Below, piece by piece: positions 42,530 through 51,746 of a stretch of DNA of 64,000 nucleotides. Origin of the DNA: JAXGPX01 sp040766745 (GTDB lineage Bacteria; Bacillota; Sulfobacillia; Fermentithermobacillales; Fermentithermobacillaceae); assembly GCA_040766745.1 (NCBI GenBank), contig JAXGPX010000002.1:186001-250000 (forward strand). Direction: 5' to 3'. The notes beneath the pieces are model-generated. The model saw only the letters and a program-made list of their open reading frames with translations, did not search any database and was not told the origin of the DNA. The position numbers and the translations under genes are program-made. Position 1 is the stretch's first letter; each line of letters opens with the position of its first letter.

Positions 42530-43215
42530 GAACTATACGCCCCTCTTCTTTCGTCTCTCACAACTGCCCCGTATCTTAATTCCACAACCCTCTTTCTCAG
42601 CGAGTTCACAATATCCTGGGCGTGAGTGGCTATAACCACTGTTGTGCCGTACATATTGGCCCTCTCCAATATAGAGAATATTTCCACAGAGGTTTTTGGA
42701 TCTAAATTGCCCGAGGGCTCGTCCGCAAGGAGAATATCAGGATTTCTTACCAGGGCCCGGGCAATAGCAACCCTTTGCTGCTCTCCGCCTGAAAGTTCTG
42801 ATGGGTAAGCATCTCGCCTGTCTCTTAATCCAACCATGGTGATTACAGAATTAACCCGTTTCTGAATCTCTCGCCGCGGTGTGCCTGTAACTTCAAGGGC
42901 GAAAGATACGTTCTCGCCCACAGTCTTGTCTTCCAGCAACCTAAAATCCTGGAACACTACGCCAATGCGCCTCCGCAGAATAGGAACGTCCCGGCGGCGA
43001 AGCCTCACCAGATCCTTGCCTAAAACCATAACCTGCCCTTGTGACGGCACTTCTTCCCTGTACAAGAGTTTAATGAGAGTGGATTTCCCGGCTCCGCTTT
43101 GACCTACTATAAATACAAATTCACCCTTATCTATAGTTAGGTTTACTGAGTTAAGGGCTTTAACCTTGCCGTTAAAATTCTTAGATACATTTGTAAGAGT
43201 AATCAGTGACCTCAC
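42526..43215 (-). CDS. ftsE: Cell-division ATP-binding protein FtsE
   Basis: A 229-residue ABC ATPase. Walker A GQSGAGKST, signature ELSGGEQQRVAIARAL, Walker B ILLADEPSGNLD, and H-loop VIATHAQDI are complete. The first residues (SLITLTNVSKNFNG) and the size are typical for FtsE. I choose the GTG at 43215, consistent with AGG about 8-10 bases upstream; the frame extends to 43278 over the promoter region. It hydrolyses ATP at the membrane to gate FtsX. It heads a minus-strand run of eight genes to uvrC. Confidence 0.95.
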   Translation of the reverse strand: MRSLITLTNVSKNFNGKVKALNSVNLTIDKGEFVFIVGQSGAGKSTLIKLLYREEVPSQGQVMVLGKDLVRLRRRDVPILRRRIGVVFQDFRLLEDKTVGENVSFALEVTGTPRREIQKRVNSVITMVGLRDRRDAYPSELSGGEQQRVAIARALVRNPDILLADEPSGNLDPKTSVEIFSILERANMYGTTVVIATHAQDIVNSLRKRVVELRYGAVVRDERRGAYSS

Positions 43216-43249
43216 CTGCCAAACCTGTACCAAGGGTAGATGCCCATGC

Positions 43250-43278
43250 ATTATGATATTCGACACAATTTGACCCAA
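43250..43278 (-). promoter_or_regulatory. Probable promoter for ftsE
   Basis: On the minus strand TTGGGT (43273-43278), a 17-base spacer, and CATAAT (43250-43255) lie 35 bp before the ftsE GTG. The -10 box is near consensus, the -35 box weak. Confidence 0.45.
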
Positions 43279-43327
43279 TCCTGTTCCCGGAAAAATTGGA
43301 TATTGGACTTTATCTGCGAAAACGCCG

Positions 43328-44329
43328 CTACCTACCTAGAATTTTCCTTGCCTCACGGCAAAAAGCGTCTGCAGTCAGGCCATATGCTTCCAGCAATTCC
43401 CTGGCAGACCCGGACTGGCCAAATTCATCGTTTACTCCCAACCTAATGATGCGGACAGGTTGCGACGCTGAGACAACCTCACATACTGCGCTACCCAGTC
43501 CGCCAATAACATTGTGCTCCTCGCATGTTACCAAAACGTTGCTGTTCCGAGCCGCTTTGACAAGCAGATCTTCGTCAATCGGCTTTACCGACGCCATGGC
43601 AATAACAAGGCAGGAAATGCCCTCCTTCTCAAGGGCGCGTGCTGCTTCCAAGGCAGGCTGGACCGTCACGCCGCAGGTAATGAATGAAACATCAAAAGCA
43701 GGCTTGCCGGGCCTTTTCTGCAGCAGTTCATTGCAGGCCGAATCGATGTTTTTCCCAGGCACCTCAGGCCATACTACCAGGCCTTTGCCAATTTCGAACT
43801 TATCCTCTTGAGACAAAATCGGTGCTACCTTTTCCCTGCCCAGTCTTATGTATACAGGGCCATCATAGGCGGCAGCGGCCTTAACGGCCAGTTCAGTCTC
43901 GCGGGCGTCGCAAGGAACAATAACTGTCATTCCTGGAATGGCCCGCATTAGGGCAATGTCTTCCAAAGCCTGGTGAGACGCTCCGTCAGGCCCAACTGTA
44001 AGCCCTCCGTGAGACGCAACAACCTTGACGTTAGACCGGGGATACGCTATTGACTGCCGTATCTGATCGTAAGCCCTGCCTGTGGCGAAAATGGCAAAGG
44101 TTGAAGCAAAAGGGATCTTCCCTGACCTGGCTAGGCCTGCCGCCATACCCATCATATTGGCTTCAGCAATTCCTGCGTTGAAAAACCTTTCAGGGAACGC
44201 CTTGGCAAAAACCCCTGTTTTAGTTGAAGAAGATAAGTCAGAGTCTAGCACGACAATATCAGGATTTGACTCGCCTAACTGAACCAGTGCCTCTCCGTAG
44301 GCATCTCTCGTCGCCTTCATTTCAGACAT
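43328..44329 (-). CDS. Transketolase, C-terminal subunit
   Basis: A 333-residue protein covering the pyrimidine-binding and C-terminal domains of transketolase. GIAEANMMGMAAGLA carries the catalytic Glu that activates TPP; THGGLTVGPDGASHQ-like SHGGLTVGPDGASHQ and RLGVNDEFGQSG also fit. With the N-terminal subunit next to it, it forms a two-piece transketolase of the type common in Clostridia and archaea; the alternative of a DXP synthase-like role is less likely given the size. It follows tktN by 52 bases. Functions in the pentose-phosphate pathway, cytoplasmic. Confidence 0.92.
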   Translation of the reverse strand: MSEMKATRDAYGEALVQLGESNPDIVVLDSDLSSSTKTGVFAKAFPERFFNAGIAEANMMGMAAGLARSGKIPFASTFAIFATGRAYDQIRQSIAYPRSNVKVVASHGGLTVGPDGASHQALEDIALMRAIPGMTVIVPCDARETELAVKAAAAYDGPVYIRLGREKVAPILSQEDKFEIGKGLVVWPEVPGKNIDSACNELLQKRPGKPAFDVSFITCGVTVQPALEAARALEKEGISCLVIAMASVKPIDEDLLVKAARNSNVLVTCEEHNVIGGLGSAVCEVVSASQPVRIIRLGVNDEFGQSGSARELLEAYGLTADAFCREARKILGR

Positions 44330-44381
44330 TCTCCATCACCTTTTCAATCTTTATGTCGAACCATTCAGGAACAAATTCACT

Positions 44382-45236
44382 CTAAACCTGCAATGGGTTC
44401 AATTCCTTAAGGGCAATTTCCACCTGTTCAGGTTTTGGCGCTTTTCCGTGCCACCCGGCTTGGCCTTCCATGAAACTGACACCCTTACCTTTTACTGTTT
44501 CGGCAATTATGACAGTAGGTTTTCCCTGTACCGAACTTGCCTGCTCAAAAACGTCCAGGAGTTCCCCTGTATTGTGGCCGTCGACAGAAAAGGCCTTCCA
44601 GCCAAAGGCCTCAAACTTGCATGCCAGAGGCTCGGGGGACATAACATCTTCAATTCTTCCGTCTATCTGAAGATGGTTGTGGTCAACAATGGCAGTCAAA
44701 TTATCCAATTTATAGTGGGCAGCGGCCATTGCAGCCTCCCAAACCTGCCCTTCCTGGCATTCTCCATCTCCAAGCAAAGCCCATACCCTGTAATCTTTCT
44801 TATCAAGTTTTCCTGCAATAGCCATGCCAACTGCTATGGAAATACCCTGCCCCAAAGACCCTGTTGAAGCCTCGACACCTGGAACCTTGCGGCAATCAGG
44901 ATGCCCTTGAAGGGGAGATCCAAATTGCCTCAAAGTCGGGAGAAGGCTCGTAGGGAAAAACCCCCGTTGGGCCAGGGCAGCATATAAAACCGGGGCTGCA
45001 TGCCCTTTAGAGAGTACAAATCTGTCGCGCTCAGGCCAATTGGGCTCTTCGGGCCTAAGTCTGAGCACATTTCCGAAATATAGGGTTGCCATTATGTCAG
45101 CAGAAGACAACGAACCGCCAGGGTGGCCTGAACCTGCCTTGCCCGTCATTTCCACAATATTAATTCTGATTGCTCGGGCCTTGTCTTCTATCTTCTGAAT
45201 AAGGTTTTCCTTGTCCGTATTCACCGGTTGCTGCAT
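44382..45236 (-). CDS. Transketolase, N-terminal subunit
   Basis: A 284-residue TPP-binding half. Motifs: GSGHPGGSLSSADIMATLYF at the start, SKGHAAPVLYAALA, TGSLGQGISIAVGMA, and the TPP/Mg motif GDGECQEGQVWEAAM ending in VDHNHLQIDG. The ATG at 45236 has AAGGAG eight bases upstream, so the start is well supported even though it lies 77 bases inside the wecG-like gene in another frame. The C-terminal subunit follows directly. Acts in carbon rearrangement between pentoses and hexoses. Confidence 0.93.
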   Translation of the reverse strand: MQQPVNTDKENLIQKIEDKARAIRINIVEMTGKAGSGHPGGSLSSADIMATLYFGNVLRLRPEEPNWPERDRFVLSKGHAAPVLYAALAQRGFFPTSLLPTLRQFGSPLQGHPDCRKVPGVEASTGSLGQGISIAVGMAIAGKLDKKDYRVWALLGDGECQEGQVWEAAMAAAHYKLDNLTAIVDHNHLQIDGRIEDVMSPEPLACKFEAFGWKAFSVDGHNTGELLDVFEQASSVQGKPTVIIAETVKGKGVSFMEGQAGWHGKAPKPEQVEIALKELNPLQV

Positions 45237-45990
45237 CTTCAGACTCTCCTTCTTGTAACGTTCTTCGCTCTAAAAAACTCTGAAGCTGAATCTTGGCTGC
45301 AAACTCCAGAAGAACAATATCTTGTTTAATCCTGCCCGGTTCTAGGGCTAATCTGTACAACCATTCCAACCCTAACCTTTGGATGGATTCAGGAGCTCGT
45401 TTCTTCTCGCCTGCAAGTATGTCCAGAACTCCTCCCAGCCCAATCCCTACTTTAGCTCCAAGTTCGTTTCGATGCCTCCAGATAAATTTCTCTTGCCTTG
45501 GTGAACCCATTCCGCAAAAGATAATGTGGGGCCTGGAATCCCTTATGGCCTTTACTACCTTTTCCTCTTCATCAGGCTTGAAGTATCCATGATATGTACC
45601 GCATACCCTTACTCCAGGAAACATTTTCACGGCCCGTTCTGCAGCCTTTTCTGCCACGCCTTCCTTGCCGCCAAGAAAATAGAACCTGGGTGAAGGCCTC
45701 CTGTCTAGCAGTACATGTGCAAGATCCACACCTGTAACCCTTTCAGGCAGCTCGAGGCCTTTCTTCCGGGCAGCCCAAAGGATTCCTACACCATCAGGCA
45801 CAATCAAGTGGGCGTTTCTTAGTATTGTCATGAATTCAGGGTCTTTCTGCGCAGCCATAACCATAACAGGATTTGCAGTAACGACAAGCCTGGTACAGCC
45901 ATCTTCCCGGGCTAACATCCAATCCAGGGCACTAACTGCACCTTGTAAGGTTATCGGGTAGAATTCTACACCCATAATCTGAAGCACCAA
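45160..45990 (-). CDS. WecG/TagA/CpsF-family glycosyltransferase
   Basis: A 276-residue GT26-family enzyme that adds an N-acetylmannosamine-type sugar to a lipid-linked precursor of wall or secondary polymers. Typical blocks: RLVVTANPVMVMAAQKD, IVPDGVGILWAARKKG, RVTGVDLAHVL, FYFLGGKEGVAEKAA and IIFCGMGSPRQEKFIWRH. I start at a TTG (45990) eight bases after AGGGTGG; an ATG at 46011 lacks a site. The last 30 or so residues go beyond the family's usual end and overlap tktN. Divergent from the csaB-like gene, which also serves surface polymers. Confidence 0.9.
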   Translation of the reverse strand: MVLQIMGVEFYPITLQGAVSALDWMLAREDGCTRLVVTANPVMVMAAQKDPEFMTILRNAHLIVPDGVGILWAARKKGLELPERVTGVDLAHVLLDRRPSPRFYFLGGKEGVAEKAAERAVKMFPGVRVCGTYHGYFKPDEEEKVVKAIRDSRPHIIFCGMGSPRQEKFIWRHRNELGAKVGIGLGGVLDILAGEKKRAPESIQRLGLEWLYRLALEPGRIKQDIVLLEFAAKIQLQSFLERRTLQEGESEDAATGEYGQGKPYSEDRRQGPSNQN

Positions 45991-46087
45991 GCCATCATCC
46001 ACCCTTTTCATAAACCATGAGTATCTTACGCCAGATTTCTACAAGAAGTCCAATACATCCTTTGCTTTTGACGTCCAAGGATCCTGC

Positions 46088-46116
46088 TTACAGCAACACT
46101 GTTTTTCTGTTATGAT
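46088..46116 (+). promoter_or_regulatory. Possible extended -10 promoter for csaB
   Basis: TG-T-TATGAT (46108-46116) is an extended -10 box; a weak TTACAG lies 17 bases upstream at 46088-46093. It is 72 bp before the csaB start. Confidence 0.35.
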
Positions 46117-46188
46117 CCTAAAAAGACCGGATCTTGCTTCATGTACAAAGGGAAATTCAGACATTGCTAGAAAACGAGGTGCGGAAAT

Positions 46189-47277
46189 GTGAGGAATATC
46201 CTCCTTTCCGGGTATTATGGTTTCGGCAATACAGGAGATGAAGCCATTCTGGCTTCAACTGTTAAGGCCCTCAAGAAAGCCCGGCCCGATCTGAATATAA
46301 TGGTTCTGTCACAACACCCTGACGAAACAAGTCGAAGCTATGGTGTTGAGTCCTTTCCCAGAATGGCCGTTAGAGAAGTTGCAAAAGCAATCAATAAAGC
46401 GGGCCTGGTGGTTTTTGGCGGCGGCAGCCTGCTCCAGGATGCCACTTCATTTAGGTCACTAATCTATTACCTTTCGATTATTCACTTGTCCCACATATTC
46501 AAAAAGCCTGTAGTCATATACGCAAATGGTATAGGGCCCATCAACTCCCGCCTAGGCAGGATCCTGACAAAACATGCCCTTACAAAGGTAACAGACATAA
46601 CGGTTAGGGATGGAGAGTCCGAAAATGAATTGAGGGCCATGGGGGTCTCGAGAGACATAACAGTGACCGCAGATCCGGCTTTTCTGCTTGAGCCATCCCC
46701 TAACACAGTGGTTAACCGTATTCTTGAATCTCATGGAATAACGCCGTCACCTGGTATCATATGGGTGGCTCTGAGAGAAATCGAAACGCCCCCATGGTTC
46801 CGCCATCAGCTAATAGACCTTGTCTCACAAGCCAGGCACCAAGGATTCTCTCCCTGTTTCCTGGCAATGCAGGAACGGGACATTGAGGTTGCATATTCTT
46901 TGAACAAGGAATTCGAAGCAATGAACATGAGCTCGTTGCCGGTTGTTTCAGGCGTCTCTCCTGAAGACGCCCTTGGGATTCTTGGAAAAGGAGAATTATG
47001 CATAGGCATGCGGCTTCACACGTTAATACTCTCAGCAAGAGCCATTGTGCCATTTATGGGCATCGAGATAGACCCTAAAATCGGCGCATTTTGCAGAACT
47101 ACAGGATGTCCTGTATTGCCTCATCCGGCAAGCCAACCGAATTTCGATATTCTGAAAGAATTCACAAACCTTGCGAAAAACAGGGACCTGTATGCAAAAG
47201 GCCTTGCCAGTGGCCTGCCTGGTTTCTCCTCACTGGCAGAAGAGAACATAAGGATCGTGTTATCTCACCTTAAGTAG
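46189..47277 (+). CDS. csaB: Polysaccharide pyruvyl transferase CsaB
   Basis: A 362-residue CsaB-family enzyme that adds ketal pyruvate to a secondary cell-wall polysaccharide, the anchor for proteins with SLH domains. Family features: LLSGYYGFGNTGDEAILAS at the N terminus, VVFGGGSLLQDATSFRSL in the middle, and CIGMRLHTLILSARA with MGIEIDPKIG near the C terminus. The GTG at 46189 has GAGGTG seven bases upstream. Together with the TagA-like glycosyltransferase it suggests an S-layer or SLH-anchored surface. Transcribed alone on the plus strand. Confidence 0.92.
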   Translation: MRNILLSGYYGFGNTGDEAILASTVKALKKARPDLNIMVLSQHPDETSRSYGVESFPRMAVREVAKAINKAGLVVFGGGSLLQDATSFRSLIYYLSIIHLSHIFKKPVVIYANGIGPINSRLGRILTKHALTKVTDITVRDGESENELRAMGVSRDITVTADPAFLLEPSPNTVVNRILESHGITPSPGIIWVALREIETPPWFRHQLIDLVSQARHQGFSPCFLAMQERDIEVAYSLNKEFEAMNMSSLPVVSGVSPEDALGILGKGELCIGMRLHTLILSARAIVPFMGIEIDPKIGAFCRTTGCPVLPHPASQPNFDILKEFTNLAKNRDLYAKGLASGLPGFSSLAEENIRIVLSHLK

Positions 47278-47318
47278 CCGGTGCCTTCCGGATCTGTAGT
47301 TCTGCCGCTCGTTACAAT

Positions 47319-47732
47319 CTACCTAACAGTGAAGTTCCCACGGACCATTACTGTGGCCCTAGAAACAGCCTTGATCCCTCTGCCATCGTCCCTGGGTACC
47401 AGCAATAGATGGTTTTTGGGAACTTCTGCGCCTTTCCTGAGATCTATCCCTTGAGTCGAATCACACAAGCCGCCCGATTCAGAATCTACTACAGTGGCTT
47501 TCCCAGCCCTCAAGATAATCTCAGTCCCAGATGATCCAACCAAGGTTTCTCCAGACGCAAGTTCAACTACTGTCAACTTGAACTTTGCATCTACGTACGC
47601 CCGAGTAACCAATGGGTCCTCCTGACTTCCCGGCAAAGGGGCCCCGGGAGAAGCAAGCCCCTTTCCAAACCAGCCCAACAAGGCTCCTGCTGTCACAAAA
47701 ACCACTGTAAATATCAGCTGCTTTCTTGCCAT
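47319..47732 (-). CDS. Membrane-anchored conserved hypothetical protein
   Basis: A 137-residue protein with an N-terminal anchor or signal peptide (LIFTVVFVTAGALLGWFG). The rest lies outside: DPLVTRAYVDAKF near residue 40, then a beta-rich domain with GSSGTEIILRAGKATVVDS and the polar C terminus NHLLLVPRDDGRGIKAVS. I do not know a named family. The ATG at 47732 has GGGGGAG six bases upstream. It follows prfB by 38 bases and ends convergently with csaB; a role in the envelope is inferred from the exported domain only. Confidence 0.75.
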   Translation of the reverse strand: MARKQLIFTVVFVTAGALLGWFGKGLASPGAPLPGSQEDPLVTRAYVDAKFKLTVVELASGETLVGSSGTEIILRAGKATVVDSESGGLCDSTQGIDLRKGAEVPKNHLLLVPRDDGRGIKAVSRATVMVRGNFTVR

Positions 47733-47770
47733 TCCAGGCTCCCCCTCAGTAAGTTACTGCATATTATCTT

Positions 47771-48875
47771 CTATGATTCCTCAGCATCTACCCGCAGCTT
47801 TGCGTATATGAAGTCATCTATGTCCCCATCCATGACCCTTTCTACACTGCCCACTTCTACACCGGTCCGGTGATCCTTGACCAAAGTATAGGGCTGGAAC
47901 ACATATGACCTGATCTGGCTGCCCCACGCAATCTCCTTGTGTGGGCCTCTCAAGTTTTCGAGCCGTTTTAGCCTTTCTTCCTCCTGCAATGCCAGAAGTT
48001 TGGCCTTTAAGACTCTCATTGCCACGATTCTGTTTGAATGTTGAGACCGTTCATTTTGGCAGCTTACTACAATGCCGCTTGGGATATGGGTAATCCTCAC
48101 TGCCGAGTCAGTCTTGTTTACATGCTGCCCGCCTGCTCCTGATGCCCTAAATGTGTCTATTTTCAGATCATCCGGGTTGATATCGATCTCTGTGTCCTCT
48201 TGAATCTCTGGAAGAACATCAACAGATGCAAAAGAAGTGTGCCTTCTTTGGTTTGAGTCAAAAGGAGAAATTCTCACGAGCCTGTGGACTCCTTTTTCTG
48301 AGCGGAGAAAACCATAAGCGTGATCACCTCTGACAGAAAAGCTTACGCTCTTAAGCCCGGCTTCTTCCCCAGGGAGCATATCCAAGGTCTCAAGTTCGAA
48401 CCGCCGGCGCTCAGCCCACCGTGTATACATCCTGTAAAGCATCTCAACCCAGTCCATGGCCTCTGTACCGCCGGCCCCGGCATGCAGGGTTACAATAGCA
48501 TCCCGGGAGTCATATGCACCGGAGAGAAGGGTTTCCAACTCAAGGTTGCGGACCTTACCGGAGATTTCCTGGACTGCCAGGCCGAGATCATCTAAAAGCG
48601 ACATATCTCCTTCTTCTTCTGCAAGTGATGCTATCTCAATGCTGTCCCCGATTGACGCCTCAAGTTCATTGTAGCGGCGCAGCTTATCCTCAATATGGCT
48701 GATACGCCTTCCTATAGCCTGGGCTTTCTTAGGTTCCTCCCAGATTGCAGGATTCTCTGTTTGTTTTCTTAGTTCTGACAGTTCTTGATCAAGTTTAGCC
48801 GGGTCAAAGAGACCTCCCAATATTGCTCAGTCTTTCCTGTAACGACTCAAACTCGGATATGACTTCTTCATACAT
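47771..48875 (-). CDS. prfB: Peptide chain release factor 2 (programmed +1 frameshift)
   Basis: RF2 of about 367 residues, recognising UAA and UGA stops. Translation starts at the ATG at 48875 (GGAGG eight bases upstream) and runs 23 codons to an in-frame TGA at 48804-48806. A +1 shift on CTT-TGA-C then joins the 344-codon main frame beginning DPAKL. The GGQ motif for peptidyl hydrolysis (GAGGQHVNKTDSAVR) and the SPF tripeptide (RISPFDSNQRRHTSF) are present. A start at 48820 in the main frame alone would miss the N terminus. It lies just after secA, an order conserved in Firmicutes. High RF2 lowers frameshifting, so the gene regulates itself. Confidence 0.96.
48803..48818 (-). promoter_or_regulatory. 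prfB programmed +1 frameshift site
   Basis: Reads GGGAGG-TCT-CTT-TGA-C on the minus strand: an internal Shine-Dalgarno sequence three bases before the CTT slippery codon and an in-frame TGA followed by C. This matches the classical bacterial RF2 recoding site in order and spacing. Confidence 0.95.
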
Positions 48876-48934
48876 TGCAATTACCTCCAACACACTGACA
48901 TCTACTAACATACGAAACTATTATAATGCAATCG

Positions 48935-51694
48935 TTATCTCGGTTTCCCACAACAGTTTTTGTACTTCTTCTTGCTCCCGCAAGGACAAGGATCATTGCG
49001 GCCTACTTTGCGCCTGGATTTATATGGCACGGGCTTACCTTTGTCGTCGCTGCCGCCTTGCTCATGCCCGGCATCTTCCACCCTGAGAATTGCCACAGGG
49101 CCAGGTTGCCTTTGGCCTGCTCCGGCATGCCTGGAATCCCCGGGCCTGCTCACAGTTACCCTGAAAAGGTAACTTACAGTATCCTTTTCGATGTTCCGGA
49201 TCATGCTCTCAAATAACACGTAACCCTCTTTTTGATACTCAAGAAGAGGATCCCTTTGGCCATATGCCCTTAGGCCTATTCCTTCCCTCAAACCCTCCAT
49301 CGATCTGAGCTGGCCTATCCACTTCTGGTCGACTACCCTTAGTAGTATAAGGCGTTCAATCTCCTGCAGGTTCTCGCCTAAGAGTGAAGCCTTATCCTCA
49401 TAAGCACCTTCCAGAACTTCTTTTACAGCAGCCAAAACCTGGCTCCTGTCTGATTCCTGCTCCAGAATCTCCTCAAAATTGATACTTGGCAACACCTCTG
49501 CGAGGTAAGCTGCCAACCCCTTAACGTCAGCCTCATGCTTATGTGCTCCAGGAATCCAATACGCTTCAAATCCGGCGTCTATGGTTCTATCGAGCATACC
49601 TGTAACAATACCCGAGAGGTCTTCGGCCTCAAGGACCTGCCGCCTTTGGGCATATATAACTTCCCGCTGTTTGTTCAGAACATTGTCGTATTCAAGGACA
49701 TTCTTTCTGATAGAGAAATTGTGGGCTTCAATTCTTTTCTGTGCTGTCTCTACTGATTTTGTGACCAGGGAATGTTCTATGGGTTCATCATCGGGAAACC
49801 CTATTTTCTCCATCATGGTTCCAATCATGTCCCCGCCGAACAATCTCATAAGTTCATCCTCCAGGGATAGGTAGAACCTGGATGATCCTGGATCGCCTTG
49901 CCTCCCTGCCCGGCCCCTTAACTGGTTGTCTATTCGCCTGGCCTCGTGTCTTTCAGTTCCCAGTACATGGAGGCCCCCATGGGCCACAACTTCATCATGT
50001 TCATTATCTGTTAACTCCCTGGCCTTTTCATAAAGCTCCTTATACCGCTTTCGAGCCGCAATTATCGTCTCAAGGTATTCATTAACCTGGCCTGCCTCTA
50101 TCTGTGCAAGCATTTCTTGAGGAAGCACCTTTTCAGAAGCTATTGTAGCTACATCTGGCTCAAAACCTTCTTTTCTAAGGCCGGAACGTGCCATGAAATC
50201 AGGGTTGCCGCCCAGGAGGATATCAGTGCCGCGGCCGGCCATGTTAGTGGCTATTGTCACAGAGCCCTTTCTCCCGGCCTGGGCTACTATCTCCGCTTCC
50301 CTTTCATGGTGTTTGGCATTTAGCACTTCATGGGGAATACCTCTGCGCTTCAGCATGCCTGACACAAGCTCTGATTTTTCAACCGATCTTGTTCCTACAA
50401 GGACAGGGCGGCCCAACCGGTGAAGATCGCATATTTCTTCTACTACAGCCTGGAATTTCGCCTTTTCAGTCTTCCATATTGAGTCAGGCAGGCCTGTTCT
50501 TATAAGAGGCTTGTTTGGCGGAATAGATACAACGTCAAGCCCATATATTTCGATAAACTCAGGTTCTTCTGTAGCCGCAGTGCCTGTCATACCCGACAGT
50601 TTCTTATACATCCTGAAATAGTTTTGCACAGTAACCGTAGCAAGGGTGTCTGTCTCTTCCCGGACATCAACACCTTCTTTGGCCTCGATGGCCTGGTGCA
50701 GCCCGTCTGAAAACCTCCTGCCTGCCAGAATTCGGCCTGTGAATTCATCTACTATAAGCACTTCGCCGTCTTTTACTACATAATCAACATCGCGGTGCAT
50801 GAGTTCTTTGGCTCTCAATGCCTGTTTGACGTAATGTTCTATACCAATGTTTTCTTCTGACGAAATATCATCAATTCCAAGCCATTCTTCTGTCCTATCA
50901 ATACCTTCTTCGGTCAATGCAATGGCCTGTGCCTTTTCTTCCACAGTGTAGTCCCTGTCTTTCTTCAGGGCACCTGCCAGGTCTCTAAATTTGTAATACT
51001 TTTCAGTAGTGCCCTCGCTCTGGCCTGAGATAATCAGGGGGGTCCTTGCCTCGTCAATCAAAATCGAGTCGACTTCATCAATTATGGCATAGTGCAGAGC
51101 GCTCTGAACTAGGTCTTCCTTACGCCATGCCATATTATCCCGTAGATAGTCAAAACCGAACTCTGTATTAGTGCCGTATATAATCGGGCATGAGTATGAA
51201 CGTCTCTTTGACGCTCCATCCATTCCCGGTACTACCAAACCGACATCCAACCCCAAAAACCTGTAGACCTGGCCCATCCACTCTCTATCTCTGGAAGCCA
51301 GGTAGTCGTTGACTGTAACTACGTGGACTGTAGAACCGCCAACAGCATTTAGGTAAGCAGGAAGGGTAGCTACCAGGGTCTTACCTTCGCCGGTCTGCAT
51401 TTCAGCAATCCGTCCCTGGTGAAGCACGATTCCGCCTATTATCTGAACATCAAAATGCCTCATATCGAGCACGCGCCGGGCAACTTCTCTGACAACTGCG
51501 AATGCCTCTGGAAGCAAACTATCCAGGGACTCGCCTCTTGAACTCCGCTCCTGGAATTCCCGGGTTTTCCCTTGAAGATCCGGATCAGAAAGTTTCGCAA
51601 TTCCAGATTCAAGTCTTGATACAGCCGTGACAATCGGAGCAATTCTACGCAATTCCCGCTCGTTGGGGTTAAACAGGTTTTTAAGAATAGACAT
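48935..51694 (-). CDS. secA: Preprotein translocase ATPase SecA
   Basis: A 919-residue SecA that drives proteins through SecYEG. Walker A MQTGEGKT at 99-106, DEVDSILIDEARTP as motif II, IATNMAGRGTDI and the QLRGRAGRQGDPGSSRFYLS block (read in parts) of the second motor domain. A C-terminal zinc-binding SEC-C tail (NDPCPCGSKKKYKNCCGK) binds SecB or ribosomes. It is slightly longer than Bacillus SecA because of a polar linker before the zinc tail. The ATG at 51694 has AAGGGG six bases upstream. Followed by prfB. Confidence 0.98.
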   Translation of the reverse strand: MSILKNLFNPNERELRRIAPIVTAVSRLESGIAKLSDPDLQGKTREFQERSSRGESLDSLLPEAFAVVREVARRVLDMRHFDVQIIGGIVLHQGRIAEMQTGEGKTLVATLPAYLNAVGGSTVHVVTVNDYLASRDREWMGQVYRFLGLDVGLVVPGMDGASKRRSYSCPIIYGTNTEFGFDYLRDNMAWRKEDLVQSALHYAIIDEVDSILIDEARTPLIISGQSEGTTEKYYKFRDLAGALKKDRDYTVEEKAQAIALTEEGIDRTEEWLGIDDISSEENIGIEHYVKQALRAKELMHRDVDYVVKDGEVLIVDEFTGRILAGRRFSDGLHQAIEAKEGVDVREETDTLATVTVQNYFRMYKKLSGMTGTAATEEPEFIEIYGLDVVSIPPNKPLIRTGLPDSIWKTEKAKFQAVVEEICDLHRLGRPVLVGTRSVEKSELVSGMLKRRGIPHEVLNAKHHEREAEIVAQAGRKGSVTIATNMAGRGTDILLGGNPDFMARSGLRKEGFEPDVATIASEKVLPQEMLAQIEAGQVNEYLETIIAARKRYKELYEKARELTDNEHDEVVAHGGLHVLGTERHEARRIDNQLRGRAGRQGDPGSSRFYLSLEDELMRLFGGDMIGTMMEKIGFPDDEPIEHSLVTKSVETAQKRIEAHNFSIRKNVLEYDNVLNKQREVIYAQRRQVLEAEDLSGIVTGMLDRTIDAGFEAYWIPGAHKHEADVKGLAAYLAEVLPSINFEEILEQESDRSQVLAAVKEVLEGAYEDKASLLGENLQEIERLILLRVVDQKWIGQLRSMEGLREGIGLRAYGQRDPLLEYQKEGYVLFESMIRNIEKDTVSYLFRVTVSRPGDSRHAGAGQRQPGPVAILRVEDAGHEQGGSDDKGKPVPYKSRRKVGRNDPCPCGSKKKYKNCCGKPR

Positions 51695-51746
51695 TACAAT
51701 CCCCTTCTCCCGGTATCAATTGAGTTCAGCCGGCCAGAGCCCTTGC

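Noticed and set aside
48804..48806. prfB as a frameshifted pseudogene
   Set aside because: The in-frame TGA lies exactly in the programmed recoding context, so the gene is intact.
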